Shown piece by piece: positions 7,713 through 16,705 of a stretch of 64,000 nt of DNA. Position 1 is the first letter of the stretch; each line of letters begins with the position of its first letter. A program made the translations under genes and the position numbers. This stretch comes from Calothrix sp. PCC 7507 (GTDB taxonomy: Bacteria > Cyanobacteriota > Cyanobacteriia > Cyanobacteriales > Nostocaceae), in assembly GCF_000316575.1 (NCBI RefSeq), contig NC_019682.1, positions 3,594,001-3,658,000 on the forward strand. Direction: 5' to 3'. Under the pieces are notes generated by a model. That model was not told where the DNA came from. It worked only from the letters and a program-made list of their open reading frames with translations, and ran no database searches.

Positions 7713-9695
7713 CTAAGGCATCCGCCAAATCTTAATAATATTATCAGCACTACCACCACTAGCAATAGTTTTTCCATCGGCACTAACAGCGACAGAATAA
7801 ATGTAGCCAGAATCTCGCTTTAAAGTCCGAATTTCCTTTCCTGTTTCGAGATTCCATAGTTTCACAGTATTATCGTTACTGCCACTAATAAGGATAGTAT
7901 TTTGATTTTTGTTGTCGCCTGATTTTGGCAAATAAGCAACAGAATTAACCTTGTCTGTATGTCCTTTGAGAGTGCGAATAGCCTCTCCCGTTACCAGATT
8001 CCACAATTTGATTGTTTTGTCTTTGCTACCACTGGCAAGGTTGATGCCATCGGGAGAGAAAGCGACAGCAAGAACTAAGCCGGAATGTCCTTCTAAGGTA
8101 CGGATTTCTTTTCCCGTCGCCAAATTCCACAGTTTAATTTTCTTGTCCCAACTGCCACTGGCAAGAGTTTTGCCATCAGGACTGAAGGATATAGCTGCAA
8201 CAGCCTGAGAATGTCCTTCTAATGTGCGGATTTCTGTTCCCGTCGCCAAATTCCATAGTTTAATTTTCTTGTCCAAGCTGCCACTAGCAAGGGTTTTGCC
8301 GTCAGGGCTGAAGGTGACAGATGCAATGCCTTGAGAATGCCCTACTAAGGTGCGGATTTCCTTGCCAGTTGCTATATTCCACAACTTGATTGTCTTGTCT
8401 GCACTACCGCTAGCGAGGGTTTTGCCATCGGGAGAGAAAGCGATCGCCCAAACCCATCTAGAATGACCTGTTAAGGTGCGAATTTGCTTGACTGTGGCTA
8501 GATTCCAGAGTTTGATTGTGCGATCGTCACTGCCACTAGCTAAGGTAATACCATCGGGTGCAAAAGCTACGGAATTCACATCGCTAGCATGTCCTTTAAG
8601 GGTGCTAGGCGCTGGAGTGTTTTCTTGAGTCCTGTTAGTAATTATCTGGGAGCGAGATTGTAAATACCAAACTCCTCCGAATCCCAGCAGCAAAATGGCA
8701 ACATAGACTAACAGTCGATTTTTGCGGAATAGCCTTTCGGTAGTTGATGAGACTGTTAGTAGAGTCGCAGGTGTTGGTGGTAATAATGGCTGATTTGTCA
8801 AGTCTTTGATGACTTCATCCACCGATTGATAACGCTGTTGAATATCTATTTCTAACAGATTGTCCAAAACCTGACTCAAATGTCCAGACAGAGAACCCCC
8901 AACATAACCTGAATTACTAAAATGTTGTCGCCAAGCAGAAACCCAACTATAGCCGTGTTGCATCCACAGTTTTGATGGACGAATCCCTGTGAGGAGGTGA
9001 AAGCAAGTGGTACCCAAACTGAACAAATCACTGGCTGGATAAGCTTCGCCATCCTGCATCTGTTCCATCGGGGTGTAACCATGTGAGCCAATCGTTGTGC
9101 CGATTTGAGTTTGCACTGTTGCTGTCAGCTGCTTTGAGGAGCCAAAGTCAATCAGCACTAGCCGCCCATCACTTTGACGACGAATGATATTCTGTGGCTT
9201 GATATCCCGATGAATCACACCGCGATCGTGGATAAACTGGAGGATGGGGAGCAAATCCAGCAAAAGGTCGAGAATTTTGGCTTCGTTGTAAGTTATCCCT
9301 TGTTGCAATTCTTGGAGTAAATTGTGTCCATCGATAAACTGCTGCACCAAAAATAGATAATTATCTTGTTCAAAATAAGCTAAAAGTGTAGGAATTTGGG
9401 GATGTTCTCCCAATTTCTGTAGTTGTTTCGCTTCTTCTTTAAATAGCTCAATTGCCTTCTTTAAAGCGGAAGTTTCCTGAATTTTAGGGGCAAATTGCTT
9501 GACAACACACCATTCATTGAGCTTATCGACATCCTCCGCTAGATAGGTTCTGCCAAATCCGCCTTCATCAGATAGTACTTTAATGACACGATAACGACCC
9601 CTCAATAGTGGTATTAATGGTGTATTGCAACTTTCACAATACTGGTTGTCATCAGGATTTTGCGGATTTGAGCAATCGGGATTCAGGCAGCAGCG
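7713..9695 (-). CDS. Membrane-anchored Ser/Thr protein kinase with C-terminal WD40 propeller
   Basis: The preferred start is the ATG at 9695, because cyanobacterial kinases of this type begin with a Cys-rich ribbon (MRCCLNPDCSNPQNP...YCESC); the frame extends upstream to 9743 but those 16 residues look extraneous. Kinase motifs: GGFGRTYLA (G-loop), VVKQF (ATP-binding Lys), HRDIKPQN (catalytic loop), DFGSS (metal-binding Asp) and the SHGYTPMEQ activation segment. One membrane span (LLVYVAILLLGFGGVWYL) follows at about 345. Seven WD repeats complete the protein, each ending ...KLWN, which would form one beta-propeller. It should phosphorylate Ser/Thr with the propeller recruiting partners. The gene is divergent from 9815-11035, which encodes an exported protein. 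Confidence 0.93.
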   Translation of the reverse strand, partial: RCCLNPDCSNPQNPDDNQYCESCNTPLIPLLRGRYRVIKVLSDEGGFGRTYLAEDVDKLNEWCVVKQFAPKIQETSALKKAIELFKEEAKQLQKLGEHPQIPTLLAYFEQDNYLFLVQQFIDGHNLLQELQQGITYNEAKILDLLLDLLPILQFIHDRGVIHRDIKPQNIIRRQSDGRLVLIDFGSSKQLTATVQTQIGTTIGSHGYTPMEQMQDGEAYPASDLFSLGTTCFHLLTGIRPSKLWMQHGYSWVSAWRQHFSNSGYVGGSLSGHLSQVLDNLLEIDIQQRYQSVDEVIKDLTNQPLLPPTPATLLTVSSTTERLFRKNRLLVYVAILLLGFGGVWYLQSRSQIITNRTQENTPAPSTLKGHASDVNSVAFAPDGITLASGSDDRTIKLWNLATVKQIRTLTGHSRWVWAIAFSPDGKTLASGSADKTIKLWNIATGKEIRTLVGHSQGIASVTFSPDGKTLASGSLDKKIKLWNLATGTEIRTLEGHSQAVAAISFSPDGKTLASGSWDKKIKLWNLATGKEIRTLEGHSGLVLAVAFSPDGINLASGSKDKTIKLWNLVTGEAIRTLKGHTDKVNSVAYLPKSGDNKNQNTILISGSNDNTVKLWNLETGKEIRTLKRDSGYIYSVAVSADGKTIASGGSADNIIKIWRMP

Positions 9696-9814
9696 CATAC
9701 TGGGAATCCTTTTGCCGTTTGAGTATATATTAATTCTTGACATATTATTTTGCTACAAAGTTGCCGGAATGATTATTTTAAATAAAAAAAATCATCAAAA
9801 TGAGGAGGAAAATT

Positions 9815-11035
9815 ATGGTAAGGAAAAACAACAAAAAATATCGGTTTAAATTTAAATTAGCGATTATTCTTTCTATTAGTGGCAGTTTGCTGCTGGCAAA
9901 TCATATTCTGCCTATCAGTGCTTTAGAAAACCCAGAATCATTTGAAAAATTCAGAATTGCCAAAACACCAGATGAGAGGGAACCAGAAGCAGTACAACAA
10001 GGAATTGAACAAATCCCAGCCTCGCAACCAACTACATCTCCACAACGCAACCAGCAGATTGATTCACCCATACCTGCGCGGATATCGCCTAACACCATAA
10101 ATTCTGTTCCCACTCCTCAGCCTACAGATAGTGGCAATAATTCCAGAACGTCTAAACCACCTGAAAATGCCAATCCTACCTCCAATCCTTCAGAAGGTAG
10201 CCCTGAACCTAGACCTTCTAGACCTATAGATTCTAATCCAAATCCTGGAAATGAGCGCTCTAATCCTCCCCGCCAGCGCAGTCGTCAACCAGGTAAAAGC
10301 CCCACTATTGAAGTTACACCTGTTTCTCCAGCCAAAGTTTTTAGTTACAGAGAGATTAACTTTGTAGATATCGCATTTGGTATTTTGGGTAAGGGTGATT
10401 TTAATTCTCAAGGTAGATACTTTCATTTCTACCAGTTTAAAGGTCAAGAAAACCAACTGATCCAAATCAGACTTATTGGCAGCGGGGATCAACGCCGCTC
10501 TAATAATTTGAGTTTAAATCCTTTCATGTTTCTCCTCGATCCTGATAATAATGTGATTGTCAAACGAGGTAGTGCAGCACCAAATGGTGAAACGAAAGAT
10601 GCATTTATTTTTGTGCGATTGCCTGCAAATGGTACTTATACTATTGCTGTAACTAGCCGTAATCCTGGAGACACTGGACGTTATAGTCTGGCTCTGAGAA
10701 ATGATAGAGCCAGCTATAGTATAGACGAATCCACTGAACTAACTGACAAAAGTCTCACCCTGAAACAAAATAGTAGTGCTTACAATGTTTCCAAGTTTCA
10801 AGGGAAAAAGGATCAGCTGGTTAGTATTCGTGTGGATAGTCTTTGGGAAACTTTTTCTCCTTATCTCGTCTTGTTAGATTCTCAAGGAAACAGAATTGCC
10901 ACAGATAACTCCAAAGATGGTAAATACAGTGCTTTAATTGATCGAGCCAAGCTACCTAAGGATGATACTTACTATGTAGTGGTAATTTCCGCTAGTCCAC
11001 AGGAACGTGGTAGATACCGTTTGACCATTTTCTAA
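9815..11035 (+). CDS. Exported protein with two PPC domains
   Basis: The start at 9815 is chosen because GAGGAGG lies at the right distance upstream; the ATG at 9800 lies within that ribosome-binding site. The product has an N-terminal signal sequence (basic NNKKYRFKFK, then LAIILSISGSLLLANHIL), a long Pro/Ser/Asn-rich linker (about 30-165), and two bacterial pre-peptidase C-terminal (PPC) domains (about 170-295 and 300-406), each ending in a glycine-flanked strand such as NGTYTIAVTSRNPGDTGRYSLAL. PPC domains usually accompany secreted enzymes; here no catalytic domain is present. It may bind carbohydrate or protein in the periplasm or outside the cell. Confidence 0.85.
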   Translation: MVRKNNKKYRFKFKLAIILSISGSLLLANHILPISALENPESFEKFRIAKTPDEREPEAVQQGIEQIPASQPTTSPQRNQQIDSPIPARISPNTINSVPTPQPTDSGNNSRTSKPPENANPTSNPSEGSPEPRPSRPIDSNPNPGNERSNPPRQRSRQPGKSPTIEVTPVSPAKVFSYREINFVDIAFGILGKGDFNSQGRYFHFYQFKGQENQLIQIRLIGSGDQRRSNNLSLNPFMFLLDPDNNVIVKRGSAAPNGETKDAFIFVRLPANGTYTIAVTSRNPGDTGRYSLALRNDRASYSIDESTELTDKSLTLKQNSSAYNVSKFQGKKDQLVSIRVDSLWETFSPYLVLLDSQGNRIATDNSKDGKYSALIDRAKLPKDDTYYVVVISASPQERGRYRLTIF

Positions 11036-11058
11036 GTACATATTTGCATCTGCTGATA

Positions 11059-12843
11059 CTACTGCAAAGTTTTTTTGTACTTATCTAACCATCCAGCTAA
11101 ATTCTCCTTTTGTATCGGATCAGGATTTTGGACTGGAATTACTTGATACTTTGTCGGCAGAGGATGAGCTAAAGTTACAGTCAGGGAAGTAAGTATATCT
11201 TGATGGAAAACTGTAACCTGGATGGTATCATTTGGTTGATAATCTTTGAGGCGATCGCTCAAGCCACTGGCTGTGACTTTAAAGCCATTAATAGCCAGTA
11301 ACTCGTCACCTGCGTCAATTCCTGCTAGTTGTGCAGGTGAACCCACTTCGACAAATTTAATTATCTCTCGGCCATTTTCAGTACTTGCTCTCACACCTAA
11401 GTAGGGTTCTTCTTCCTGTTCCGCCACCAATCGCAAGCCAAAGGGTGCTAGATAATCATTAAAAGGCAATTCTTCAGTGCCATCAATGTAGCGTTGAAAG
11501 AAATTTGTCAAATCTATCCCAGCAACAGACTCAATTACTGACTGTAACTGTTCTGGTGTATAACCAATTTCGGCTTGTCCAAATTGTAGCCACATTTGCC
11601 GCATCACATCATCCAGGGAACGCTGATTGCGATGCTGCGATCGAATCAACAAATCTAGGAACAAAGACACCATTGCTCCTTTTAAATAGTAGGAAATTTG
11701 GGAATTACCGCTATTGGCATCCGGGCGATAAAGTTTAATCCAAGTATCAAAACTCGACTCAGCCAGGGGTTGTACTTTGCGCCCTGGTGTGGTGAGAAAC
11801 TTAGTGATTTCCTTACTCAAATGATGCAAATAGGACTTAGCATCATAAATTCCTGCCCATAAAGGAATCAGCAAGTCATAGTAACTTGTAGTCCCCTCAC
11901 AGAACCACAGAGAGGGTGTATAGTTTTCCTGATCGTAATCAAAAACTTCTAGTGCTTTGGGGCGAATGCGCTTGACATTCCACAAGTGAAAAAACTCATG
12001 GGCTACTAGTTGAATAAAGCGATCGCATTTTTCCTGAGTGCGAAACCCGAAACGCTGATAAATTAACGAACAAGCATTTTTATGCTCCAAACCCCCATAA
12101 GCTTGGTGAGCCAAATGTAGCAAAAACACATACCTTTCATAAGGTAAGCCACCAAACATCTCGGCTTCCACTTGAATAATTTTCTGAATATTAGCAATCA
12201 TTTCTTGCGGGTGAAAATTTCCTTCTCCCCAAATTGCTAATTCATGAGGTTTACCCAATACTTCAAACTGATACAACTGGTGACAACCAATCTCAAAAGG
12301 ACTATCTACCAGGGTGTCAAAATCGGCAGCAGAGAAAGTATTAGCTTGCCTGGGATCTAATAATAAAGGAGTAGTGACTTGCCAATCTGGGCGCGGTGGG
12401 ATGATTGTCACAAGAATTGCTTGCTTCTCCCAGCCTGGTATTCTGAAAAACAGCGCCGCACCGTTAAAATAGCCGTGGCTAGAATCTAAATGATTTGTGC
12501 GTACTGATAGCTCATTCGCAAAAATCCGGTAACGTACAGTTAATTCTGAAATATTACCTTTTTCTACCTGCCAGTGGTTTTTACTGATTTTTCGCCAAGG
12601 TAAAGGTTGAGCGTCGGCAAAAGCGGCAAAATCTTGTAAGTTCTTGGCATATTCTCGCACCAAGTAGGAACCTGGTGTCCACACTGGCATTTTTAAATCT
12701 AGAATCGGCGATTGGTAATCTGTGAGGTGCAAAGTCACTTCAAACAGATGTGTCTCTGGTTGAGGCATTGCTACCAGATAATGAATAGTCGGCAAGCTTT
12801 CCTGAATGCGGGTATCCAGACGAGGCGCTGTTGCTTCAGTCAT
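11059..12843 (-). CDS. M61 family metallopeptidase with PDZ domain
   Basis: The 594-residue protein has the M61 (glycyl aminopeptidase) organisation: an N-terminal beta domain (TIHYLVAMPQPETHLFEVTLHL), then the gluzincin zinc site LVAHEFFHLWNVKR (HExxH), with LWFCEGTTSYYD supplying the third zinc ligand glutamate 20-30 residues later. A C-terminal PDZ domain (about 495-575) contains YLGVRASTENGREIIKFVEVGSPAQLAGIDAGDELLAINGFKV. No signal peptide is evident, suggesting a cytosolic enzyme. Its stop lies 24 bp from that of the convergent PPC gene. The 250 bp upstream (12844-13095) hold GAGTCA-type heptamers and no gene. Confidence 0.92.
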   Translation of the reverse strand: MTEATAPRLDTRIQESLPTIHYLVAMPQPETHLFEVTLHLTDYQSPILDLKMPVWTPGSYLVREYAKNLQDFAAFADAQPLPWRKISKNHWQVEKGNISELTVRYRIFANELSVRTNHLDSSHGYFNGAALFFRIPGWEKQAILVTIIPPRPDWQVTTPLLLDPRQANTFSAADFDTLVDSPFEIGCHQLYQFEVLGKPHELAIWGEGNFHPQEMIANIQKIIQVEAEMFGGLPYERYVFLLHLAHQAYGGLEHKNACSLIYQRFGFRTQEKCDRFIQLVAHEFFHLWNVKRIRPKALEVFDYDQENYTPSLWFCEGTTSYYDLLIPLWAGIYDAKSYLHHLSKEITKFLTTPGRKVQPLAESSFDTWIKLYRPDANSGNSQISYYLKGAMVSLFLDLLIRSQHRNQRSLDDVMRQMWLQFGQAEIGYTPEQLQSVIESVAGIDLTNFFQRYIDGTEELPFNDYLAPFGLRLVAEQEEEPYLGVRASTENGREIIKFVEVGSPAQLAGIDAGDELLAINGFKVTASGLSDRLKDYQPNDTIQVTVFHQDILTSLTVTLAHPLPTKYQVIPVQNPDPIQKENLAGWLDKYKKTLQ

Positions 12844-13095
12844 CTTGAGTGCTGAGTCCTAAGTTCTGAGTTATTAGTTAATAGTCAGGAGTTAGGAGTC
12901 AAGAGTCAAGGGGAGCTACTCCAGTCTTGCAGAGACTTCAAGATATCAGTGGTGTTCAAAAAATCTCGATTTAAGTAGCCGGACAAAAATATTTACAGTC
13001 ATTGTGTAATTAATTCTGTCATTCTACTTAGAAAGACAACTGAGCTAAATGGATAAGCCTTTAGCAGTGGCTGGCTCCTCAGCACTCATCATTGG

Positions 13096-13785
13096 TTAGA
13101 CTTTGCCAGCTAAATTAACCAACTGTTGGAAGTTAACTAAACAAATCATGTTATTGGTAGTATCAATTTTGATCCAACCTTTCTCATGGAGCTTTTCCAT
13201 AATTTTAGTAGTTTCGTCAACACTGATTTCTGCCAGTTCTGCTAAATCTTTGAACGGTATGTTAAAAATTTCTTTGCCTTTGTCTGATTTTTGACTATAG
13301 CTTTCAGTTAAACTCACTAGGGTCTGGGCTAGTTTAACCGCTGGTGGTGAAGACCGCATTTGTAACCGCAGGTTTACTTGCCGTAATCGTCGCACCATCA
13401 GTTGTAGCATTCGATGATGTAAATGCGGGTCTTTAAATAATATCTGAATAAACCGTTCTCTGGAAATGCTCAATAACTTCACAGGCGACAGAGCAATGAC
13501 ATCGGTTGAGCGTGGAGATTCATCTAGAATGGCCATTTCTCCAAAAAAATCGCCCCTACCTAAGATTGCCAAGGCTACAGAATTACCTCCAGAGTTACGC
13601 CGGACTTTGACCCAACCAGAAACCACAAAGTAAACCGCGTTACCCCAGGCATCCTCCATGACAACTGCTCGTTCTGGTGGATATTCGTGGTCAATTGCAA
13701 CGTCGAGTAGCCATTCCAGACTCTGCGGGTTGGCTGTACTCAGCAAGGGGAAAAGTTCACTAAAAACCTCAGTCTCAGTCTGCAT
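13096..13785 (-). CDS. Crp/Fnr family transcriptional regulator
   Basis: The 229-residue protein has a cyclic-nucleotide-binding domain (about 15-130) with the phosphate-binding cassette GRGDFFGEMAILDESPRSTDVIAL; Glu, Arg and Ser/Thr at the positions that contact cAMP are kept. A dimerisation helix follows (LHHRMLQLMVRRLRQVNLRL), then a C-terminal winged helix-turn-helix (FKDLAELAEISVDETTKIMEKLHEKGWIK). It is likely a cAMP-responsive DNA-binding regulator; its targets cannot be read from the window. It is monocistronic, with 200-250 bp of gene-free DNA on each side, and lies next to the hetZ/patU-like pair without an obvious link. Confidence 0.9.
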   Translation of the reverse strand: MQTETEVFSELFPLLSTANPQSLEWLLDVAIDHEYPPERAVVMEDAWGNAVYFVVSGWVKVRRNSGGNSVALAILGRGDFFGEMAILDESPRSTDVIALSPVKLLSISRERFIQILFKDPHLHHRMLQLMVRRLRQVNLRLQMRSSPPAVKLAQTLVSLTESYSQKSDKGKEIFNIPFKDLAELAEISVDETTKIMEKLHEKGWIKIDTTNNMICLVNFQQLVNLAGKV

Positions 13786-13989
13786 GAAATATGTGCAAAA
13801 AATGAATTTAAGAAAGGAAAATTAAGTTGGCAACTATAAGCTTTAAAACGGTAATCTTTCGCTGAATGCGAAACCAAAAATATTGCAGTTCTGACTTTAA
13901 AATTCCAGGTTTTTAAGTCTGGATTTACACTACAACATAACAATTATCTCTAAGATCGAAATCAGCGGTTTTACTGAGATAACTTTTAT

Positions 13990-15180
13990 TTAATTTTTGA
14001 GGCGCGGCTGGACATTGCCAGTTAAGGTTTTGATCTGTTGGTCTAAATTTCCCATGAGTTGGTTCAAGGCGACTAACGTATCTAGTTGCTCAGATTGTAG
14101 GTTGGGATTGAGTACAAGCCGTTGTTGTAGTTCATGCAACTTTAAGTTGAGTTGTTGAGCAATTCCTAAAGCATCACGACTAACATGACCCAACTGTTGT
14201 TGTTGATAGAACTTTAGTGCTGCTCCGCGCAACACTTGTAGTGTAGCTTCTTCACCGTAAAGTCCTGGCATCACTCTCAGGCGTAATAACAAACGGTTTT
14301 GTTGATGTAGGTATTCTTTCTCTACTTGTTTTGGCTCTGCGATTGTGGTTACGGGTAGGCCTGCAAATCGCTTTAATTCATTCATTACTCCTTGGAGAAT
14401 GGAAAGGGGCAGATTTTCGATTACAGACTGTAAAACGCCATTGTCACTCCAGAGGATTCTGCCTTGGTAAGGCTGTCTTTCTAAATATAAACGACCAATT
14501 CCGCCAGCGAGAACCCTTCCTAATAATTCTTCTAATAATCTTTTGGGTGGTAGTGTTGGTAGCAGTTCAATGGGACTTAATGTCTCTGGGACTTGTGCTG
14601 GCAAGGCAGTTAAATTGTCTTGCAGTGCTGCTGGAGAAGTTTCTACTTGTTCGCTTTTGCGAAAGGAGCTTATAAGAGTAGTGTTTTCATATAAGTTATC
14701 TGCTTTTAGAGAGGGAAAATCTGTCTGTACGCCTGTAATTTGTGTGCTTTCTTGGGGATCTGCAGAAGATGGAAGTGTAGCTGTGTTCTTGTTGATGGAT
14801 TCCGCTTTTGGCTGATGCTCTGGTTTGGCTTTTGGGTGGGATGTATTTTTGTAGTTGAGGTAAGCCGAGAGTATGGTGCGGTGAGCATCAATTGCGATCG
14901 CCTCTACGACCATTGTGCAATTGATATAAGACAAAATACGATGAACGTAATCTAGGGCTTCGCTCTCTTGGGGATAAACCATACCCAGCAATAGGTTGTT
15001 GTCCTCTAGTCTACAAGGCAAAATTTGGTGATAGAGGCAAGCTTCAAAGGATAAGAGACTGTCGATTAGATAAAATATCTGATCGCGATCGCTCAGTAAT
15101 TCTGTGTGAGTAGGAGTCGGAGTTAGCACTTGCTGCCCTATCGCTTCAGTGTTAGTTAGTTTGCCCTCAGAAGACGACAT
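13990..15180 (-). CDS. patU: PatU-like heterocyst patterning protein
   Basis: The 396-residue protein has two conserved blocks joined by a variable Ser/Thr/Gln-rich linker (about 120-210). The N-terminal block (DQIFYLIDSLLSFEACLYHQILPCRLEDNNLLLGMV) resembles the N-terminal domain of PilB/GspE-type ATPases. The C-terminal block (PPKRLLEELLGRVLAGGIGRLYLERQPYQGRILWSDNGV...) has no Walker motifs, so it is not an ATPase. In heterocystous cyanobacteria patU (split into patU5 and patU3 in Anabaena PCC 7120) lies downstream of hetZ; the gene here has that position and orientation. The name rests mainly on this synteny. A PilB-N-like protein of other function is the alternative. Confidence 0.6.
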   Translation of the reverse strand: MSSSEGKLTNTEAIGQQVLTPTPTHTELLSDRDQIFYLIDSLLSFEACLYHQILPCRLEDNNLLLGMVYPQESEALDYVHRILSYINCTMVVEAIAIDAHRTILSAYLNYKNTSHPKAKPEHQPKAESINKNTATLPSSADPQESTQITGVQTDFPSLKADNLYENTTLISSFRKSEQVETSPAALQDNLTALPAQVPETLSPIELLPTLPPKRLLEELLGRVLAGGIGRLYLERQPYQGRILWSDNGVLQSVIENLPLSILQGVMNELKRFAGLPVTTIAEPKQVEKEYLHQQNRLLLRLRVMPGLYGEEATLQVLRGAALKFYQQQQLGHVSRDALGIAQQLNLKLHELQQRLVLNPNLQSEQLDTLVALNQLMGNLDQQIKTLTGNVQPRLKN

Positions 15181-15508
15181 AGGTTTGATTGCTGAATATT
15201 TGCTTCTCTACTATTTTGGCTCTAAGTTCGTTGAGAGTAAATAAAAATACTTTGTATTCTTGTTAAAAATTAAACTAGCCAGTATGAAGTCGCGGCTCAG
15301 TTTGGGATTGTAGAAGTCAGGAGGGAAGAGTCAGGAGGGAGGGGGAAGATTGATTTATGGGTTCTCATACATAAGGGTTCAGGGCAACTAACGGTTAGGC
15401 TCTGCTCAAAGTTAGCCTGAGCGTAGTTGAAGGCTAAATTTATTTATGGAGTTCTCCCCCTGCTTCCTGCAAGAGCAGCCCCTTTTCCTCTTCTGCTGAT
15501 CAGCTGGG
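15181..15508. other. Gene-free spacer between hetZ-like and patU-like genes
   Basis: This 328-bp stretch has no gene on either strand. It contains GTCAGGAGGGA-type short repeats at about 15316-15346 and a dispersed repeat (CTGAGCGTAGTTGAAGGC) near 15416-15434. It could hold a separate promoter for the downstream gene, but I see no convincing -10/-35 pair. Confidence 0.7.
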
Positions 15509-16705
15509 TTATTCCTGAGTTCTTAGGGACTGAGCGACGAGATAGACTTTAGTCCATTCGCCCATTACCTGATGGGTTTTGAGTTTTAACTGTTGAGCTA
15601 TTGCTTCTATTGAGTTACCTGCTCTCCGCAAATCCAGGATCTGTTGCCCGATTTGAGTCAATTGTGTATGAAGTTGCTGCCATTGGCTTTGGGTTAATCC
15701 CAAGTTATGTTCTTGTAAGGAAATTGAGAGCCAGTTATCGACTAGTTCTGGTTTGCCTTTCAGGGCAAATACACGCACTGCATGGTAGCTAATTTTTTCT
15801 CTAAGTCTGTATATTTCCTTAATTGGTTTGTTTAGTTTCTTCGCAATTTCGTCTTGGGTTTTACCTTGAAGATAGAGTTGCAGCCATTCTACGGCTTCTG
15901 CACCGAGATTTTCTTGGAGATAATTTTCAAATTCTTTTTGCACTCCCTGACGTAATATTTGTTGCTCTTCTAGCTCTTGTGCTTCTTGATATTCGGCGAT
16001 CGCTTGATTATCAACTAGGTTCACCCGATTGTCACTGTCGTCTGCGAGAATTTCTTCTGAAACTAGCCGAATCAAATCACTGCCTGGTACTTGGGTTAAA
16101 CCACCACGTTGAGTCCGACGCAGGTAATTCACAAAGCGGTAAGCTAGGAGAGGTTGATTGCGTACTGGACGCAAAGAATATTCTTCTATACTCGCAAACA
16201 GTAAAGTATCTCGTAGTCGCTTATCTGTTGTCACTTCAGCGATACCAGCCATTTGAGCTTGGATGTATGTATCGCTTTGGAGTAATTCTTGCAATACTTC
16301 TTGTAATACATCAATTACGCTACGTTGGCGATCGCGGCTGAGGGATACCCAAGTTTGAATTTTATTTCTTAATGTGACTAAACTGGCCAGCCGATTGATT
16401 AAGTTACGATAAGCACGTTCTCTAGACATACCTAAGTAACGCTGCAGTAAGATTCGATACCGATATTCCATTGCTTGTTTGGCAATATTGAGTTCCTTGG
16501 GGTTGAGCAGCTCAAACCGTTGGCAATCACGTCCCAAAAGCCAAAGAATTATACTTTCTCTGGTAGCTACGTTTTGTTCTGGACATTCTGTCGCTAGGCG
16601 TTTTCGCCAATTTTGCGCCAGCTTTTCTGCTTCCGTTGCCATAGCGAGATTGCGCTCCTCGAAACCCTGTTTTAAAGTTTGCATCACAACCCCCATTTGT
16701 CGCAC
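15509..16705 (-). CDS. hetZ: HetZ family protein (heterocyst differentiation)
   Basis: The 398-residue soluble protein is close to the length of Anabaena HetZ (about 400). It is mostly helical, with blocks RESIILWLLGRD, AMEYRYRILLQRYLGMSRERAYRNLINRL, LSRDRQRSVIDVLQEVLQELLQSD and RNQPLLAYRFVNYLRRTQRGG. A sigma-region-4-like helix-turn-helix (GKTQDEIAKKLNKPIKEIYRLREKISYHAV) and a second one near the C-terminus (NSIEAIAQQLKLKTHQVMGEW) indicate DNA binding. HetZ acts with HetR and HetP early in heterocyst differentiation. Start choice is open: 16705, 16684 (MQTLKQ) or 16642 (MATEAEK). A HetZ-related paralogue without a heterocyst role is the main alternative. Confidence 0.72.
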   Translation of the reverse strand: MRQMGVVMQTLKQGFEERNLAMATEAEKLAQNWRKRLATECPEQNVATRESIILWLLGRDCQRFELLNPKELNIAKQAMEYRYRILLQRYLGMSRERAYRNLINRLASLVTLRNKIQTWVSLSRDRQRSVIDVLQEVLQELLQSDTYIQAQMAGIAEVTTDKRLRDTLLFASIEEYSLRPVRNQPLLAYRFVNYLRRTQRGGLTQVPGSDLIRLVSEEILADDSDNRVNLVDNQAIAEYQEAQELEEQQILRQGVQKEFENYLQENLGAEAVEWLQLYLQGKTQDEIAKKLNKPIKEIYRLREKISYHAVRVFALKGKPELVDNWLSISLQEHNLGLTQSQWQQLHTQLTQIGQQILDLRRAGNSIEAIAQQLKLKTHQVMGEWTKVYLVAQSLRTQE